In this document: positions 17,231 through 25,349 of the stretch, piece after piece
Layout: every line of letters starts with the position of its first letter
How positions within the stretch are numbered: position 1 is the first letter of the stretch
Assembly (NCBI GenBank): GCA_024231775.1
Contig: JAAEQG010001510.1
Coordinates: forward strand, 1-35,083
Source of the DNA: a bacterium
GTDB lineage: Bacteria > Planctomycetota > Phycisphaerae > UBA1845
Direction of reading: 5' to 3'
DNA: 35,083 bases
The notes under the pieces: model-generated
The model's input: the letters and a program-made list of their open reading frames with translations, nothing else
Database searches by the model: none
What the model was told of the DNA's origin: nothing
Translations under genes and position numbers: made by a program

Positions 17231-17649
17231 TCGGGTTTCTGGGTGCGGATATCTTCAATGGAAACGAAGTCGTGCCGCCTACCGCGATTGATGCCGGGGC
17301 AGGTCTCGGTGGAGCGGTTCCAGGCCTGCTCGGAGGTCAGGTTATACGACCAGAAAGGCCAGGTGCGGCATTGCAGCGGACGTACGGGGTAGATCGTACA
17401 CCCGACCAGGTCTCCATCGCGCTTCAGGAAGACACAATCGCCGTCCGGGCGTTCGGTCAGGCTGTAGCGGAAGCGCACCCGGCGGAGCTGAGCGGCGCTC
17501 AGCCATTCGTCCGTGCGCCCGAGGAAGCGGGCAATCGCCCTGATTTCCTTCTTGGTCACCCAGACATAGCCCGGCGGACCGCTGCAGCAGTTCCCGCACT
17601 GAGTGCATTCGAACGCCAGACCGGCCCGGTACCACTTCTCCTTCGCCAC
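17227..17649 (-). CDS. YkgJ-type Cys-cluster protein (canonical CxxCxxCC)
   Basis: 140 residues. The N-terminus has the canonical cluster FECTQCGNCC (C15, C18, C21, C22). A middle segment has DCVFL and GCTIYPVRPLQCRTWPFW, and there is a late Cys in TCPGI, all typical for the family. It lies 15 bases after the cytidylyltransferase stop and overlaps the next gene by 4 bases. It is a distant sister of the protein at 16772-17230, with different Cys spacing, so the pair may form a heterodimer. The biochemical role of the family is mostly unknown; metal binding is the safe statement. Confidence 0.85.
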   Translation of the reverse strand: MAKEKWYRAGLAFECTQCGNCCSGPPGYVWVTKKEIRAIARFLGRTDEWLSAAQLRRVRFRYSLTERPDGDCVFLKRDGDLVGCTIYPVRPLQCRTWPFWSYNLTSEQAWNRSTETCPGINRGRRHDFVSIEDIRTQKPE

Positions 17650-17664
17650 GCCCGCTGCCCCCGC

Positions 17665-18396
17665 TCAATACTCCCCCGCGCCGACCCGGGCACGATCCAG
17701 CAGATGCTCGGCGTAGGCCAACTCCGCGGGATGGTCCACGTCCAGCCCGCGCTCGGGCGGCATGAAGTAGGGCACCTGGGTTCCGCCGTACTGGCTACGG
17801 ATGCGCGCGAAGGACGCCATCCAGGCCCAGAACACGGCGCCATTCTCGTAGCACCAATCGGGCAACTCCTGGCGTTTGCGAGCGATGTACTCCGGCCAAC
17901 TCGGTTGCACGGTTCCGTTCTCCGCCAGGTGCAGCGCCCACCCCGGGGGGTAGGGACAACGCGTCACCGACAGCACGGAATCCGCTTCGGGATTCCGGTT
18001 GAGGATCCGCTTCGCACCAACGACATCCGCCGCGCCCCGCAAGGGCGAACTGGGCAGCAACATGCACAACCGGTCGAAGGTCCTGCGACGGTTGGTCTCA
18101 TACCACTGTACGGCGTCGAGCAGGACTTCCGCCATCGTGGTATCGTCCGAGGTAAGCCGGGCGTCGCGCAGGAAGGGCACGTCCGCCCCCAGTTTCCGCG
18201 CAAAGGCCCCGATCTGCGGATCGTCGGTCGAGACCATCACCACGTCCAGGACACCGCTCCCCAGGGCCGCCTCGATGGTGTACTGCAGCAGGGGCTTGCC
18301 CGCCAACAGAGCCATGTTCTTGCGCGGAATGCGCTCGCTGTGGCCTTTGGCGGGAATGATTCCGATCGAATCCAGTTTGACCGCTTCCTTACTCAC
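17665..18396 (-). CDS. CMP-sugar cytidylyltransferase (NeuA/PseF/LegF-type)
   Basis: 243 residues. The N-terminus IIPAKGHSERIPRKNMALLAGKPLLQYTI is the CTP-binding motif of acylneuraminate cytidylyltransferases (PF02348). STDDPQIGAFARKLGADVPFLR and a late LDVDHPAELAYAEHLL complete the fold. It would activate a nonulosonic acid as CMP-sugar in the cytosol, the donor form for glycosylation. The start overlaps the fusion gene's stop by 4 bases. Which sugar it uses cannot be read. The gene order around NeuB argues for a modified nonulosonic acid rather than plain sialic acid or Kdo. Confidence 0.9.
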   Translation of the reverse strand: MSKEAVKLDSIGIIPAKGHSERIPRKNMALLAGKPLLQYTIEAALGSGVLDVVMVSTDDPQIGAFARKLGADVPFLRDARLTSDDTTMAEVLLDAVQWYETNRRRTFDRLCMLLPSSPLRGAADVVGAKRILNRNPEADSVLSVTRCPYPPGWALHLAENGTVQPSWPEYIARKRQELPDWCYENGAVFWAWMASFARIRSQYGGTQVPYFMPPERGLDVDHPAELAYAEHLLDRARVGAGEY

Positions 18397-20783
18397 GACA
18401 CCTCCACGCGCCTCGGCTCGAACACCGGCCGAAGCACGGGTCCTTCAAGATAGTCTTCCACTCGGCCCGAGCGCAGCGCCCGAGCCACCACCGGGAGAGC
18501 ATCTTCGTACGCCACTCGGGTTTCTTCAAGAGCGCTTTGGTTATGGGCGGCGCAAAGCACGTGGGCGCCGCCGAAGAGGATCCCCCGGCGGAGGAGTTCC
18601 TGCTGGAGAATGCTGCGGGCTTCCGCGGCGCCCGCCGACTCGGCGCCGCAAGGGGTGACCGCAAAACGACAATCGGGGCCGTCCAGTCGGTACCACTGGA
18701 GCACCTCGTGGCGGAGCAGCAACTCACCGAGCATCTCCCGGAGTCTCCGGCCCCGCTCCCAAAGCGCGTCGATCACCCTGGCGGTGCGGAGCTTCCGGAT
18801 AGTGGCTTGGGCAGCCGCCAGCGAATACGTTTCTCCACCGTGGGTCACCGAGACAAACGCTCCATCCTCGAGTACGGACATCACCTCACGCCGTCCGACT
18901 ACGGCCGCCAGGGGAAGACCATTGGCCAAAGCCTTGCCAAACACGGAAAGGTCCGGCGTAACGTCGAAATACGCCTGGGCTCCTCCCATCGCCCAGCGGA
19001 ACCCGGTGATAACCTCGTCCAGAACGAAGAGGGCTCCCCGGGCGTGGGCCAGATCGCGCACCCGGTGCAGAAAATCGTCCCGCGGCCACTCCAGGCACAT
19101 GGGTTCCATGACTACGGCGGCGATCTCACCGGGGCGCTCCGCAAAGCAGCGCTCCAGCAACTCGATATCGTTGTAGGCGAACTCGATCACGTCTCGCCGA
19201 ACCCCCTCCGGAACGCCGCGTTTCATCGGTAGTGTGCCCGCCGACCAATCATGCCAACCATGATACCCGCATGTCGCGATGACCTCGCGTCCGGTATAGG
19301 CCCGGGCGATGCGCACCGCAGCCGAGTTAGCTCCACTGCCCGTCTTGAGAAACCTGACCATCTCCGCCGACGGAATCACCTCGGTGAGCAGCTCCGCCAC
19401 TTCCACCTCCAAGGGATGCATCAGCGAGAACGTTGGGCCGTCGCCCAGTTGCCGCGTCACCGCGGCGTCCACGTCGGGATCACCATAGCCCAGGATCATC
19501 GGTCCCAGGGCCATCGCCCAGTCCAGATAGTCGCGACCGTCCACATCCCAGACCCGGCACCCTTGCCCCCTTTGCAGGTATACCGGCGCCACCCCCTGGA
19601 CGAATTGCGCCGGTCCCTTGCTGAGTGTCTGTGTGGCTGAGGGGATCACCCGGCGGGCTCGCTCCAGCCAAGTCTGCGAGCACGCCAAGGACGTACCTCC
19701 GGTTCTCGAAACTGCGGCGGCAGCCTCGGGTGCTCCAGCGTTCCCGGCGGAACCCCGATCTTGGTGGCTGGACGGTTGTCTCACCTCGACCCAGCGTGAT
19801 GTTTCGGCGGATGCCCGGGCGGCATCGACCAAGGCGAGGGCTGCCGCCCCATCCCACCCCGTCTGAACACAGCGTGCTTGGCCAAGGTCGCCGATCGCCC
19901 GGAGAAAATCGCCCAAGGCGTCCTGATAGCAGTGGTCAATGTCGTAGTCCGGCAGATCGACCGGAGTCGTAACCTCGCCCGCGGCGTCCACGACCTCCAC
20001 CTTCTGGGCGATGACATCCCAGATCGCCCGACCTTCGGTGAACAGCAACTGGATGAATCGGCGGGGGACGCGTTCGAGGTAGTCCACGTGCAGCGTACCG
20101 GTTGCCCCCGAGGCGAACTTCAGCAACACGTCCGCCACGTCTTCCGCTTCGATTTGCAGGTCCGACGCATGTCGAATCAAGGCGGAGACCGTTTGGACTT
20201 CGCCTCCCCACCAGCGCATGAGGTCGAACTCGTGAACGAAGTCGAGCATGGCTCCGCCTTCGTTGGGGTTCGCCGAGTAGCTTTGGCGGTAGTCGCGCAG
20301 CTCGCGGTTCGGGCGCCATTCGGGCAGGTAGGCACCGGCGTGGGCGTGGATTCCCACTAATCGGCCGAGACGTTTCTCCCGGAGCAGGCCAGTCAGTTCG
20401 GCGGCGCCGGGCATGTAGCGCAGGTTGGCCCCCACGACGATAGTGCAACACGACGCGTCCGCCTCCCGCAGCACATGTAGCAAAGCCGGCTGCACCCGCG
20501 CCGCAATCGGTTTCTCCACGTACACCGGCACGCGGTCAGCCACGCAACGACTCAGACCCTCCAGGTGCAACCCCGTCGGAGTACACAGCACCGCTGCGTC
20601 GGCGCGTTGGAGAAGGGCGTCTTCGAGAGACTCGAAGACGGCGACGGCGCCATGGGCGTCAGCCCACGCCCGGGCCTGTGGATCGGGATCCACCGCCAGG
20701 ATCTCGGTCGCATCGGACAGCCTCCGCAGGTTGCCCAGGTGACGCCGCCCGATCGAACCCATCCCGACTACCACAACTCTCAC
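18393..20783 (-). CDS. Fusion of Gfo/Idh/MocA oxidoreductase and class-III (GSAM-like) aminotransferase
   Basis: 796 residues in one frame. Residues 1-335 are a Gfo/Idh/MocA dehydrogenase: GMGSIGRRH (NAD(P) loop, 7-15), VYVEKP (catalytic-region Lys91) and GGAMLDFVHEFDLMRWWGG (H184). A Ser/Ala/Gly linker (about 336-365) joins a PLP enzyme of the glutamate-1-semialdehyde aminomutase/omega-transaminase class: SGANSAAVRIARAYTGR, LDEVITGF (D589) and FGKALANGLPL (PLP Lys617). These parts are normally separate proteins. Together they could oxidise a sugar hydroxyl and aminate the resulting carbonyl without release. Start overlaps the Nudix-like gene by 4 bases and the end overlaps the cytidylyltransferase by 4. 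The substrate is probably a nonulosonic acid or its precursor. Confidence 0.9.
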   Translation of the reverse strand: MRVVVVGMGSIGRRHLGNLRRLSDATEILAVDPDPQARAWADAHGAVAVFESLEDALLQRADAAVLCTPTGLHLEGLSRCVADRVPVYVEKPIAARVQPALLHVLREADASCCTIVVGANLRYMPGAAELTGLLREKRLGRLVGIHAHAGAYLPEWRPNRELRDYRQSYSANPNEGGAMLDFVHEFDLMRWWGGEVQTVSALIRHASDLQIEAEDVADVLLKFASGATGTLHVDYLERVPRRFIQLLFTEGRAIWDVIAQKVEVVDAAGEVTTPVDLPDYDIDHCYQDALGDFLRAIGDLGQARCVQTGWDGAAALALVDAARASAETSRWVEVRQPSSHQDRGSAGNAGAPEAAAAVSRTGGTSLACSQTWLERARRVIPSATQTLSKGPAQFVQGVAPVYLQRGQGCRVWDVDGRDYLDWAMALGPMILGYGDPDVDAAVTRQLGDGPTFSLMHPLEVEVAELLTEVIPSAEMVRFLKTGSGANSAAVRIARAYTGREVIATCGYHGWHDWSAGTLPMKRGVPEGVRRDVIEFAYNDIELLERCFAERPGEIAAVVMEPMCLEWPRDDFLHRVRDLAHARGALFVLDEVITGFRWAMGGAQAYFDVTPDLSVFGKALANGLPLAAVVGRREVMSVLEDGAFVSVTHGGETYSLAAAQATIRKLRTARVIDALWERGRRLREMLGELLLRHEVLQWYRLDGPDCRFAVTPCGAESAGAAEARSILQQELLRRGILFGGAHVLCAAHNQSALEETRVAYEDALPVVARALRSGRVEDYLEGPVLRPVFEPRRVEVS

Positions 20784-21544
20784 GGTTTTCTCTCCCCGCC
20801 TCGGCGCTCACCAAGACGTAGCTCGATGATCGCTCGCGACAGGGCAATCATCTCTCCACCCAGCTCAGCCAAACAAGCCGCCAAGTCCGCCTCATTCACC
20901 ACCATGACTTCGGAGTATTCTTCGCTCGCCCCGATAGCCTCGATGACTTCCTCCCGCGACGCCCGCACGGGCAGCTCACAGCATATGTCGTAGGTTCGCG
21001 CCCGGCGGTCGTGAATCACCGCGAAGGGGGTCACCCGCTCGATCCGCCGACCGGGAAGACAGACCTCCTCCTCGAACTCAGTCGTGAGCATAGCCGCGAA
21101 GTCCACCGTGCCGTCCGGGCGGGCGACCGTGTCGTCCACGCCGCCGGAGGGAACACACTCCCAACACCCCGGATACCAGGAGACTTGCTCGCTGCGACGA
21201 CCGATGACGACGGCCTGCGATGGACCTTCATCCAGGAGCATCAAACCGCTGACTCCGATCGGATCCACTCCGCAGTCGAGGTCACTTCGCTGGCATTGGG
21301 CGTAGTAATAGCGGTAGGGTCTAAACTCCCCCTCGATGACCGTTACTCCGCCGGCGGTCTCATGCCCCCGGTACGCCAACAGTGGTGAATCGTGCAGAGC
21401 GCTCCCGGACTTGGCGACTCCGCGAGCCCACAGCACATCCACCTCCTGCCGCTGAACCGAATCCAGCACCGGTGGAGTTCCCTCGCGCCAGCAAAGCCGA
21501 GTGTCCCCTCGTGCGATTACCCTAACGTCCGCTTCGACAGCCAT
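20780..21544 (-). CDS. Nudix-like protein in the nonulosonic-acid operon
   Basis: 254 residues from ATG 21544. The frame is open further upstream, but that part lies inside the HAD gene, and ATG 21544 gives a 23-base overlap. The middle has a Nudix-like stretch: WECVPSGGVDD, a short insertion, then TTEFEEEVCLPGR, corresponding to GX5EX7REUXEEXGU with altered spacing. Nudix enzymes split nucleoside diphosphates linked to another group. Whether catalytic residues are complete is uncertain. A CMP- or UDP-sugar hydrolase or proofreading role fits the operon but is inference. The C-terminal helix is rich in charged residues. Confidence 0.7.
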   Translation of the reverse strand: MAVEADVRVIARGDTRLCWREGTPPVLDSVQRQEVDVLWARGVAKSGSALHDSPLLAYRGHETAGGVTVIEGEFRPYRYYYAQCQRSDLDCGVDPIGVSGLMLLDEGPSQAVVIGRRSEQVSWYPGCWECVPSGGVDDTVARPDGTVDFAAMLTTEFEEEVCLPGRRIERVTPFAVIHDRRARTYDICCELPVRASREEVIEAIGASEEYSEVMVVNEADLAACLAELGGEMIALSRAIIELRLGERRGGERKP

Positions 21545-22208
21545 CGGATGCAACTCGCTCCGCCAGAATCCCGCGCACCTCTTCGAGCGAAGCACAGGTC
21601 CAACCCGCCCCGCGCGCACGCAACTCGTCCTTCCCGAAACAACGGGCCACCCCAATCACCGCCATCCCGGCGCCCACCGCCGCCTGCACTCCACCGGGGG
21701 CGTCTTCGATCGCCACACTTGTCCCGGGCAGCCACTCGCCCCGGGCGCAAGCCAGGCGATAGACGGCGGGGTCGGGCTTGGCTTCGGGGACTTCGTCCCC
21801 GCACACGACGACCCTGAAACGCTCGGTCCACCCCAAACGGGCTAGCACGCCCGTCACCGCCTGGCGCGGTGAGGAGGTCACCAGGGCGACATCCATCCCT
21901 TGGTCTCGGACCCAGTCGAGCAGTGCGCCCGCTCCTGAAACAGGCCCGACCTCCGTGCGGTAGACCTCTTCCGCGTAACCATAGTACGCGCTCAGCAACT
22001 CCTCCTGTGGCGGGGAGAGGCGATGGGCCTCTTTCAGGTAGGCCACGATGCCGGCCATGTTCGGGCCGTTGAGCAGGGCGAACTCCTCATCACTGCCCAC
22101 CGCGCCATGGGCACCCAGAAACGCGTCATAGGCACGACGCAAAGCAGGTAGCGAGTCCACCAGCGTACCGTCCAGATCGAACGCCACGGCAGACCAAGTC
22201 TCACTCAT
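21522..22208 (-). CDS. HAD-superfamily phosphatase (beta-phosphoglucomutase-like)
   Basis: 228 residues. Motif I FDLDGTLVDS (D11, D13), motif II VTSSPRQ, motif III Lys in EAKPDP and motif IV IEDAPGG are all present, with a helical cap after motif I, so it is a complete subfamily-I phosphatase. Next to NeuB it is a good candidate for removing the 9-phosphate (or equivalent) from a nonulosonic acid phosphate, as NANP does for sialic acid-9-phosphate, or for a sugar-phosphate precursor. The start overlaps the NeuB-type gene stop by 8 bases. Confidence 0.88.
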   Translation of the reverse strand: MSETWSAVAFDLDGTLVDSLPALRRAYDAFLGAHGAVGSDEEFALLNGPNMAGIVAYLKEAHRLSPPQEELLSAYYGYAEEVYRTEVGPVSGAGALLDWVRDQGMDVALVTSSPRQAVTGVLARLGWTERFRVVVCGDEVPEAKPDPAVYRLACARGEWLPGTSVAIEDAPGGVQAAVGAGMAVIGVARCFGKDELRARGAGWTCASLEEVRGILAERVASDGCRSGR

Positions 22209-23268
22209 AGTCCCCCTCCTGAATCCCGTCTCCGATCTCGATTCGCCGGGTAGCCCGGCGACCGCCGACGTGTTCGATCATCCGCGGGTGAATCCCCAGA
22301 CGCTGCTTGCCCGGCCGGAGGATGTCGAAGTTCACCCCTTCTTCGAGCACCGCACCGGGTTCGACCCGGCAGGTCACCTGTAGGCCACGGCGGGCGTAGA
22401 AGCGTAGCTCGCGCTCCGCGGGCAGCACTTCCTTGACTCCGCTGCCCCGGGCTTGCTCCGCCTGACGGATCGCTGCGACCATGGTCTTCAGCTCGGCGGG
22501 CTCGACGGCGAACGCATGATCGGGTCCGGGCAGGAGGTTGCTGAGGGTATAGTGCTTCTCGATCACCCGCGCCCCTAGAGCGACCGCCATGACCGGGGCT
22601 AACACCGGATCGCGACTGTGGTCCGACAGGCCCACCGGCAGACCGAACTGCTCCGCCAGAGTGGACAGAGCCAGCAGATTCAAGCTGGCGACTTCCGCCG
22701 GATAGCTGGCGGTACACTGCATCAGGCAGACCCCGCCGCCGCCCGCATCGCCCAGGCACTTCAGCGCTATTTCGATATCCTCCGGATCACACGCTCCGGT
22801 GGAGAGGATCAGAGGTTTGCCCGTCGAGGCGAGGTACTCCAGCAAACGTACGTGGCTAATCTCGTAGGACGCCACCTTGTGAACCGGTGTGTGTGGATCG
22901 ACCTGCCCGGCGTCCCGTACGCTGAAGGCGCTGGCCATGAACACTATCCCGCGGTCGCGGCAGCGCTCGGCTAGCTGGGGGATCATTTCGTAGGGCATGG
23001 ACAGGTCGCGGAAGATGTCTGTAATCGACTCGCTGATTCCGTTCTGCGCAAGGTAGTCGCTTCCGCCGGCGTTGGGGACGTACACCGTCTCCGGACGGTA
23101 CACCTGGAACTTCACCGCATCGCAGCCGGCATCGACGGCGACGTCGATCAGCTCGAAGCCCATCTTCAGATCTCGTTCGGGCGTGCCCATCCGCCAGTTG
23201 GAACCGGCTTCGCCGATGACGAAGACGTGTCCTTCCGGCAACCCGAGCTGTTCGCAGAATCCCTTCAT
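22201..23268 (-). CDS. NeuB-type nonulosonic acid synthase
   Basis: 355 residues, normal length for the family. The TIM-barrel N-terminus has IGEAGSNW, DAVKFQVYRPETVY, STGACDPEDIE, GLSDHSRD and EKHYTLSNLLPGPDH, matching NeuB/LegI/PseI/SpsE enzymes (PF03102). A C-terminal SAF/antifreeze-like domain (about 290-350, RRGLQVTCRVEPGAVLEEGVNFDILRP) closes the active site of the partner subunit. It condenses phosphoenolpyruvate with a six-carbon 2-acylamino sugar (or its phosphate) to make a nine-carbon keto acid. No sugar dehydratase, epimerase or acetyltransferase lies nearby, so the precursor must come from elsewhere. Confidence 0.92.
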   Translation of the reverse strand: MKGFCEQLGLPEGHVFVIGEAGSNWRMGTPERDLKMGFELIDVAVDAGCDAVKFQVYRPETVYVPNAGGSDYLAQNGISESITDIFRDLSMPYEMIPQLAERCRDRGIVFMASAFSVRDAGQVDPHTPVHKVASYEISHVRLLEYLASTGKPLILSTGACDPEDIEIALKCLGDAGGGGVCLMQCTASYPAEVASLNLLALSTLAEQFGLPVGLSDHSRDPVLAPVMAVALGARVIEKHYTLSNLLPGPDHAFAVEPAELKTMVAAIRQAEQARGSGVKEVLPAERELRFYARRGLQVTCRVEPGAVLEEGVNFDILRPGKQRLGIHPRMIEHVGGRRATRRIEIGDGIQEGDYE

Positions 23269-23291
23269 GGTTCAGCCTCACCAGACTCGCT

Positions 23292-23930
23292 TCACCCCGG
23301 GGCGCGGGTACGTTGCTCCTCCACCGCCAGCTCGAGCGCCTCGAAGGCGACCTCGGGGTACAGCGGAAGTAACTCGCTCTTGATCCGCTCCACGTCGTCT
23401 GCCAGGGTCGGTCCGCACCGGACGCCCACTGGGTGGGTTCGCTCGGTCAGCACCGGCCCGGCGTCGATCTCCTCAATCATCCGATGCGCGGTCACCACCA
23501 CCGAGCGGTCGCCCGCTTCGAGCGCCCGGCGCACGGGTTCTGTACCGGCGTAGTCCGGCAGCCGTCCGCGATGCAGGTTGATCGGGGCTACGCGTGGCCA
23601 GCCGAGCATCGTTGCCGGAACCGCGAACCGCCAGCTCACGCTCAACAGCACGTCAAACGGTTGATATGCCTCGAGCCCCGCCAGAGTCCGGGCCTCGGCG
23701 CGGGTGTCCACCACGTGCAACGGGATCGACAAGCCTCTCGCCAGCTCGACATACTCGGCGAACTCCGGTCGTTCACTGCGCTGCGGATCCTCCGAGAGCG
23801 GTCGGCGGCGATGGGTGTAGACCGCGCAGACCTCCCGGTGGCGGCGATCCTCCGCCAAGGCGCGCAAAGTCGCCAACCCCGCTTCCCGGGCTGCTAACAG
23901 TACCAGTCGCAAATGCGTCTCCATGCACAC
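23292..23930 (-). CDS. N-10-formyltetrahydrofolate-dependent formyltransferase, first gene of the operon
   Basis: 212 residues from GTG 23930 (ATG at 23924 is an alternative). The catalytic triad of the formyl_trans_N family (PF00551) is visible: INLHRGRLPDYAGTEP (N118, H120) and EEIDAGPVL (D156). It is about 100 residues shorter than methionyl-tRNA formyltransferase and lacks the tRNA-binding C-terminal domain, as do sugar N-formyltransferases such as those acting on dTDP-4-amino sugars. With an aminotransferase in the same operon it probably formylates the newly made sugar amine. It lies 23 bases before the NeuB-type gene. Its upstream region is the repeat-bearing gap 23931-24143, where no convincing promoter was seen. 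Confidence 0.85.
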   Translation of the reverse strand: MCMETHLRLVLLAAREAGLATLRALAEDRRHREVCAVYTHRRRPLSEDPQRSERPEFAEYVELARGLSIPLHVVDTRAEARTLAGLEAYQPFDVLLSVSWRFAVPATMLGWPRVAPINLHRGRLPDYAGTEPVRRALEAGDRSVVVTAHRMIEEIDAGPVLTERTHPVGVRCGPTLADDVERIKSELLPLYPEVAFEALELAVEEQRTRAPG

Positions 23931-24143
23931 CGTCGCCTGTATTATCGGGTCTTCGGCCAGAACGCCATGACCTGGATCAACCGTGAGCGCAAAGACTTGG
24001 CGCGGTCTTCAGCCGCAACCAAGGGGGCGAGCGTGGTTCTCTGGGCGGGGTGCTCCATCGCGTCATTCGGCAAACCCACCCTTTGCTGCGCAAAGGACGG
24101 GGCACCCGCGCTACAGCCGAGAACGATGTCGCTCCCAACCCCT
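23931..24143. other. Repeat-bearing gap upstream of the nonulosonic-acid operon
   Basis: Contains CGTGGTTCTCTG (24032-24043, shared with 6001-6012) and the hairpin repeat at 24075-24107. It must also hold the promoter for the leftward operon starting at 23930. A GATAAT-like box lies just before the start, without a matching -35. Confidence 0.5.
24075..24107 (+). repeat. Interspersed hairpin repeat, copy 2
   Basis: CCCACCCTTTGCTGCGCAAAGG plus CACCC; CCTTTGC and GCAAAGG form a perfect 7-bp stem with a 3-base loop. Matches 6078-6113 and 30340-30374. Confidence 0.75.
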
Positions 24144-25349
24144 TCACCGCGGATCGATGAGGCTGGTGGCGCGCGGACAGGGTCCACGGGGCGTCGAGGG
24201 GGACGAAACCGGGTGGTCCAAACCCAGGGAGGGCTCGCCCTCGGAAATTCGCCGGTTGGCAGTTTCTCCGCCCCCATCCGTCAGCCACGCTCGCAGAGCG
24301 GCGGCGGGATCATCCGCAGCCGCCGCAGCCCGGAACACCGCCAGGGTCTCGGGCCACCCGCCGCCAGTGGCTTCGTGCACCTGAGCGAAGATGTCCAGGT
24401 CGAGGTTGTAGCGGTAGTTGCCCAACATCCATGCGTTGTTGGTCGGCAAGGTGGCGACCCAGTCGTACCGCTCGGGGTGGTGCATCAGCGGTTGAAACTC
24501 GGCGACGAAGCGCTCGCGCCCGGCTTGATAGACCGCCTCGCGCCCGGCGATTTTCTCATCCTGGCTGGCGTCGCCGGCGTAGAAGGCCTGTAACTCGTTG
24601 TATAGCTCGAAGATGAAACTGTTGTAGCGATCGGTGTCCTCGTAGTGCTCGATGACGGCTTGCACGCGGCCGGGATCTTCCGGATACATGGCGGCGAAGA
24701 ACTCGACCGCACCGGTTCGGCCTACGAACGTAGCCAGACTCTCGTTGAAGGTGACGTCGCTGGCGTGCCACACAGTGCTGTGCAGCAGCTCGTGTATTAC
24801 GGTGTCCACCAGGGAGATGTCGTCGCGGTTGAGCATTGGAGAGAGGATGGGGTTCGGAAAGTAATCGAGGGTGCTGTAGGCGTCCACCGGATACATGAAC
24901 ACGTCGTAGCCCTCGGCTGCCAGTTCATCCAGCTTGGCTTTCGCCGGCCCATAGTCGAAGAACCCCAGGTAGGGGAGCACACCTACAAAGGGAAAGGACC
25001 ACTTCCGAGCGTGGAAGCGGTGCTTGAGCGAGGCGGAGACGTTGTACGCCACCGGTCCGTCGCCCCCGTCGTAGAAGAGCGTGTAGTTGTCGACGGTGTT
25101 CAAGCCCATTTCGCGCCCGGCGTACTCGCGGGCTTCGCGAAGCAAACTGAGCTTGGCGGTCTGCGCCTCGGTCAGACGCCCGCTACTTATCGCCTCATCC
25201 ACCGGCAACGCAGCCAGCAGCAGGTCCACTTGTCCAGCGACGACCGGCATCAAGTAGGCAAGGTCTACGCCACATCCACAGGTCATCAGCGACGCGGCGA
25301 TGAGCGCCAGCCGCCCGATCATGGTCGGTCGCAGAGTTATCCGCGTCAC
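24144..25349 (-). CDS. Predicted zinc aminopeptidase lipoprotein (PF10023 type)
   Basis: 401 residues. A signal sequence ends in LMTCGCGVD (C26 probably lipidated). The following LAYLMPVVAGQVDLLLA, VDAYSTLDYFPNPILSPML, the zinc motif HELLH (H186, E187, H190) and FNESLA (E203) match the PF10023 predicted-aminopeptidase family, known mainly by sequence. It probably works at the membrane outside the cytosol. The start overlaps the uppS stop by 4 bases, so it is third in a purA-uppS operon. The last about 30 residues (EGEPSLGLDHPVSS to the stop) look foreign to the family and seem to be encoded by repeat-like DNA running into the intergenic region. Confidence 0.85.
   Translation of the reverse strand: MTRITLRPTMIGRLALIAASLMTCGCGVDLAYLMPVVAGQVDLLLAALPVDEAISSGRLTEAQTAKLSLLREAREYAGREMGLNTVDNYTLFYDGGDGPVAYNVSASLKHRFHARKWSFPFVGVLPYLGFFDYGPAKAKLDELAAEGYDVFMYPVDAYSTLDYFPNPILSPMLNRDDISLVDTVIHELLHSTVWHASDVTFNESLATFVGRTGAVEFFAAMYPEDPGRVQAVIEHYEDTDRYNSFIFELYNELQAFYAGDASQDEKIAGREAVYQAGRERFVAEFQPLMHHPERYDWVATLPTNNAWMLGNYRYNLDLDIFAQVHEATGGGWPETLAVFRAAAAADDPAAALRAWLTDGGGETANRRISEGEPSLGLDHPVSSPSTPRGPCPRATSLIDPR

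Noticed and set aside
17272-18453. 393-residue open frame on the plus strand
   Set aside because: It is antisense to the second Cys-cluster gene and the cytidylyltransferase, which show clear family motifs. Its His/Arg/Gly-rich protein has no family features.
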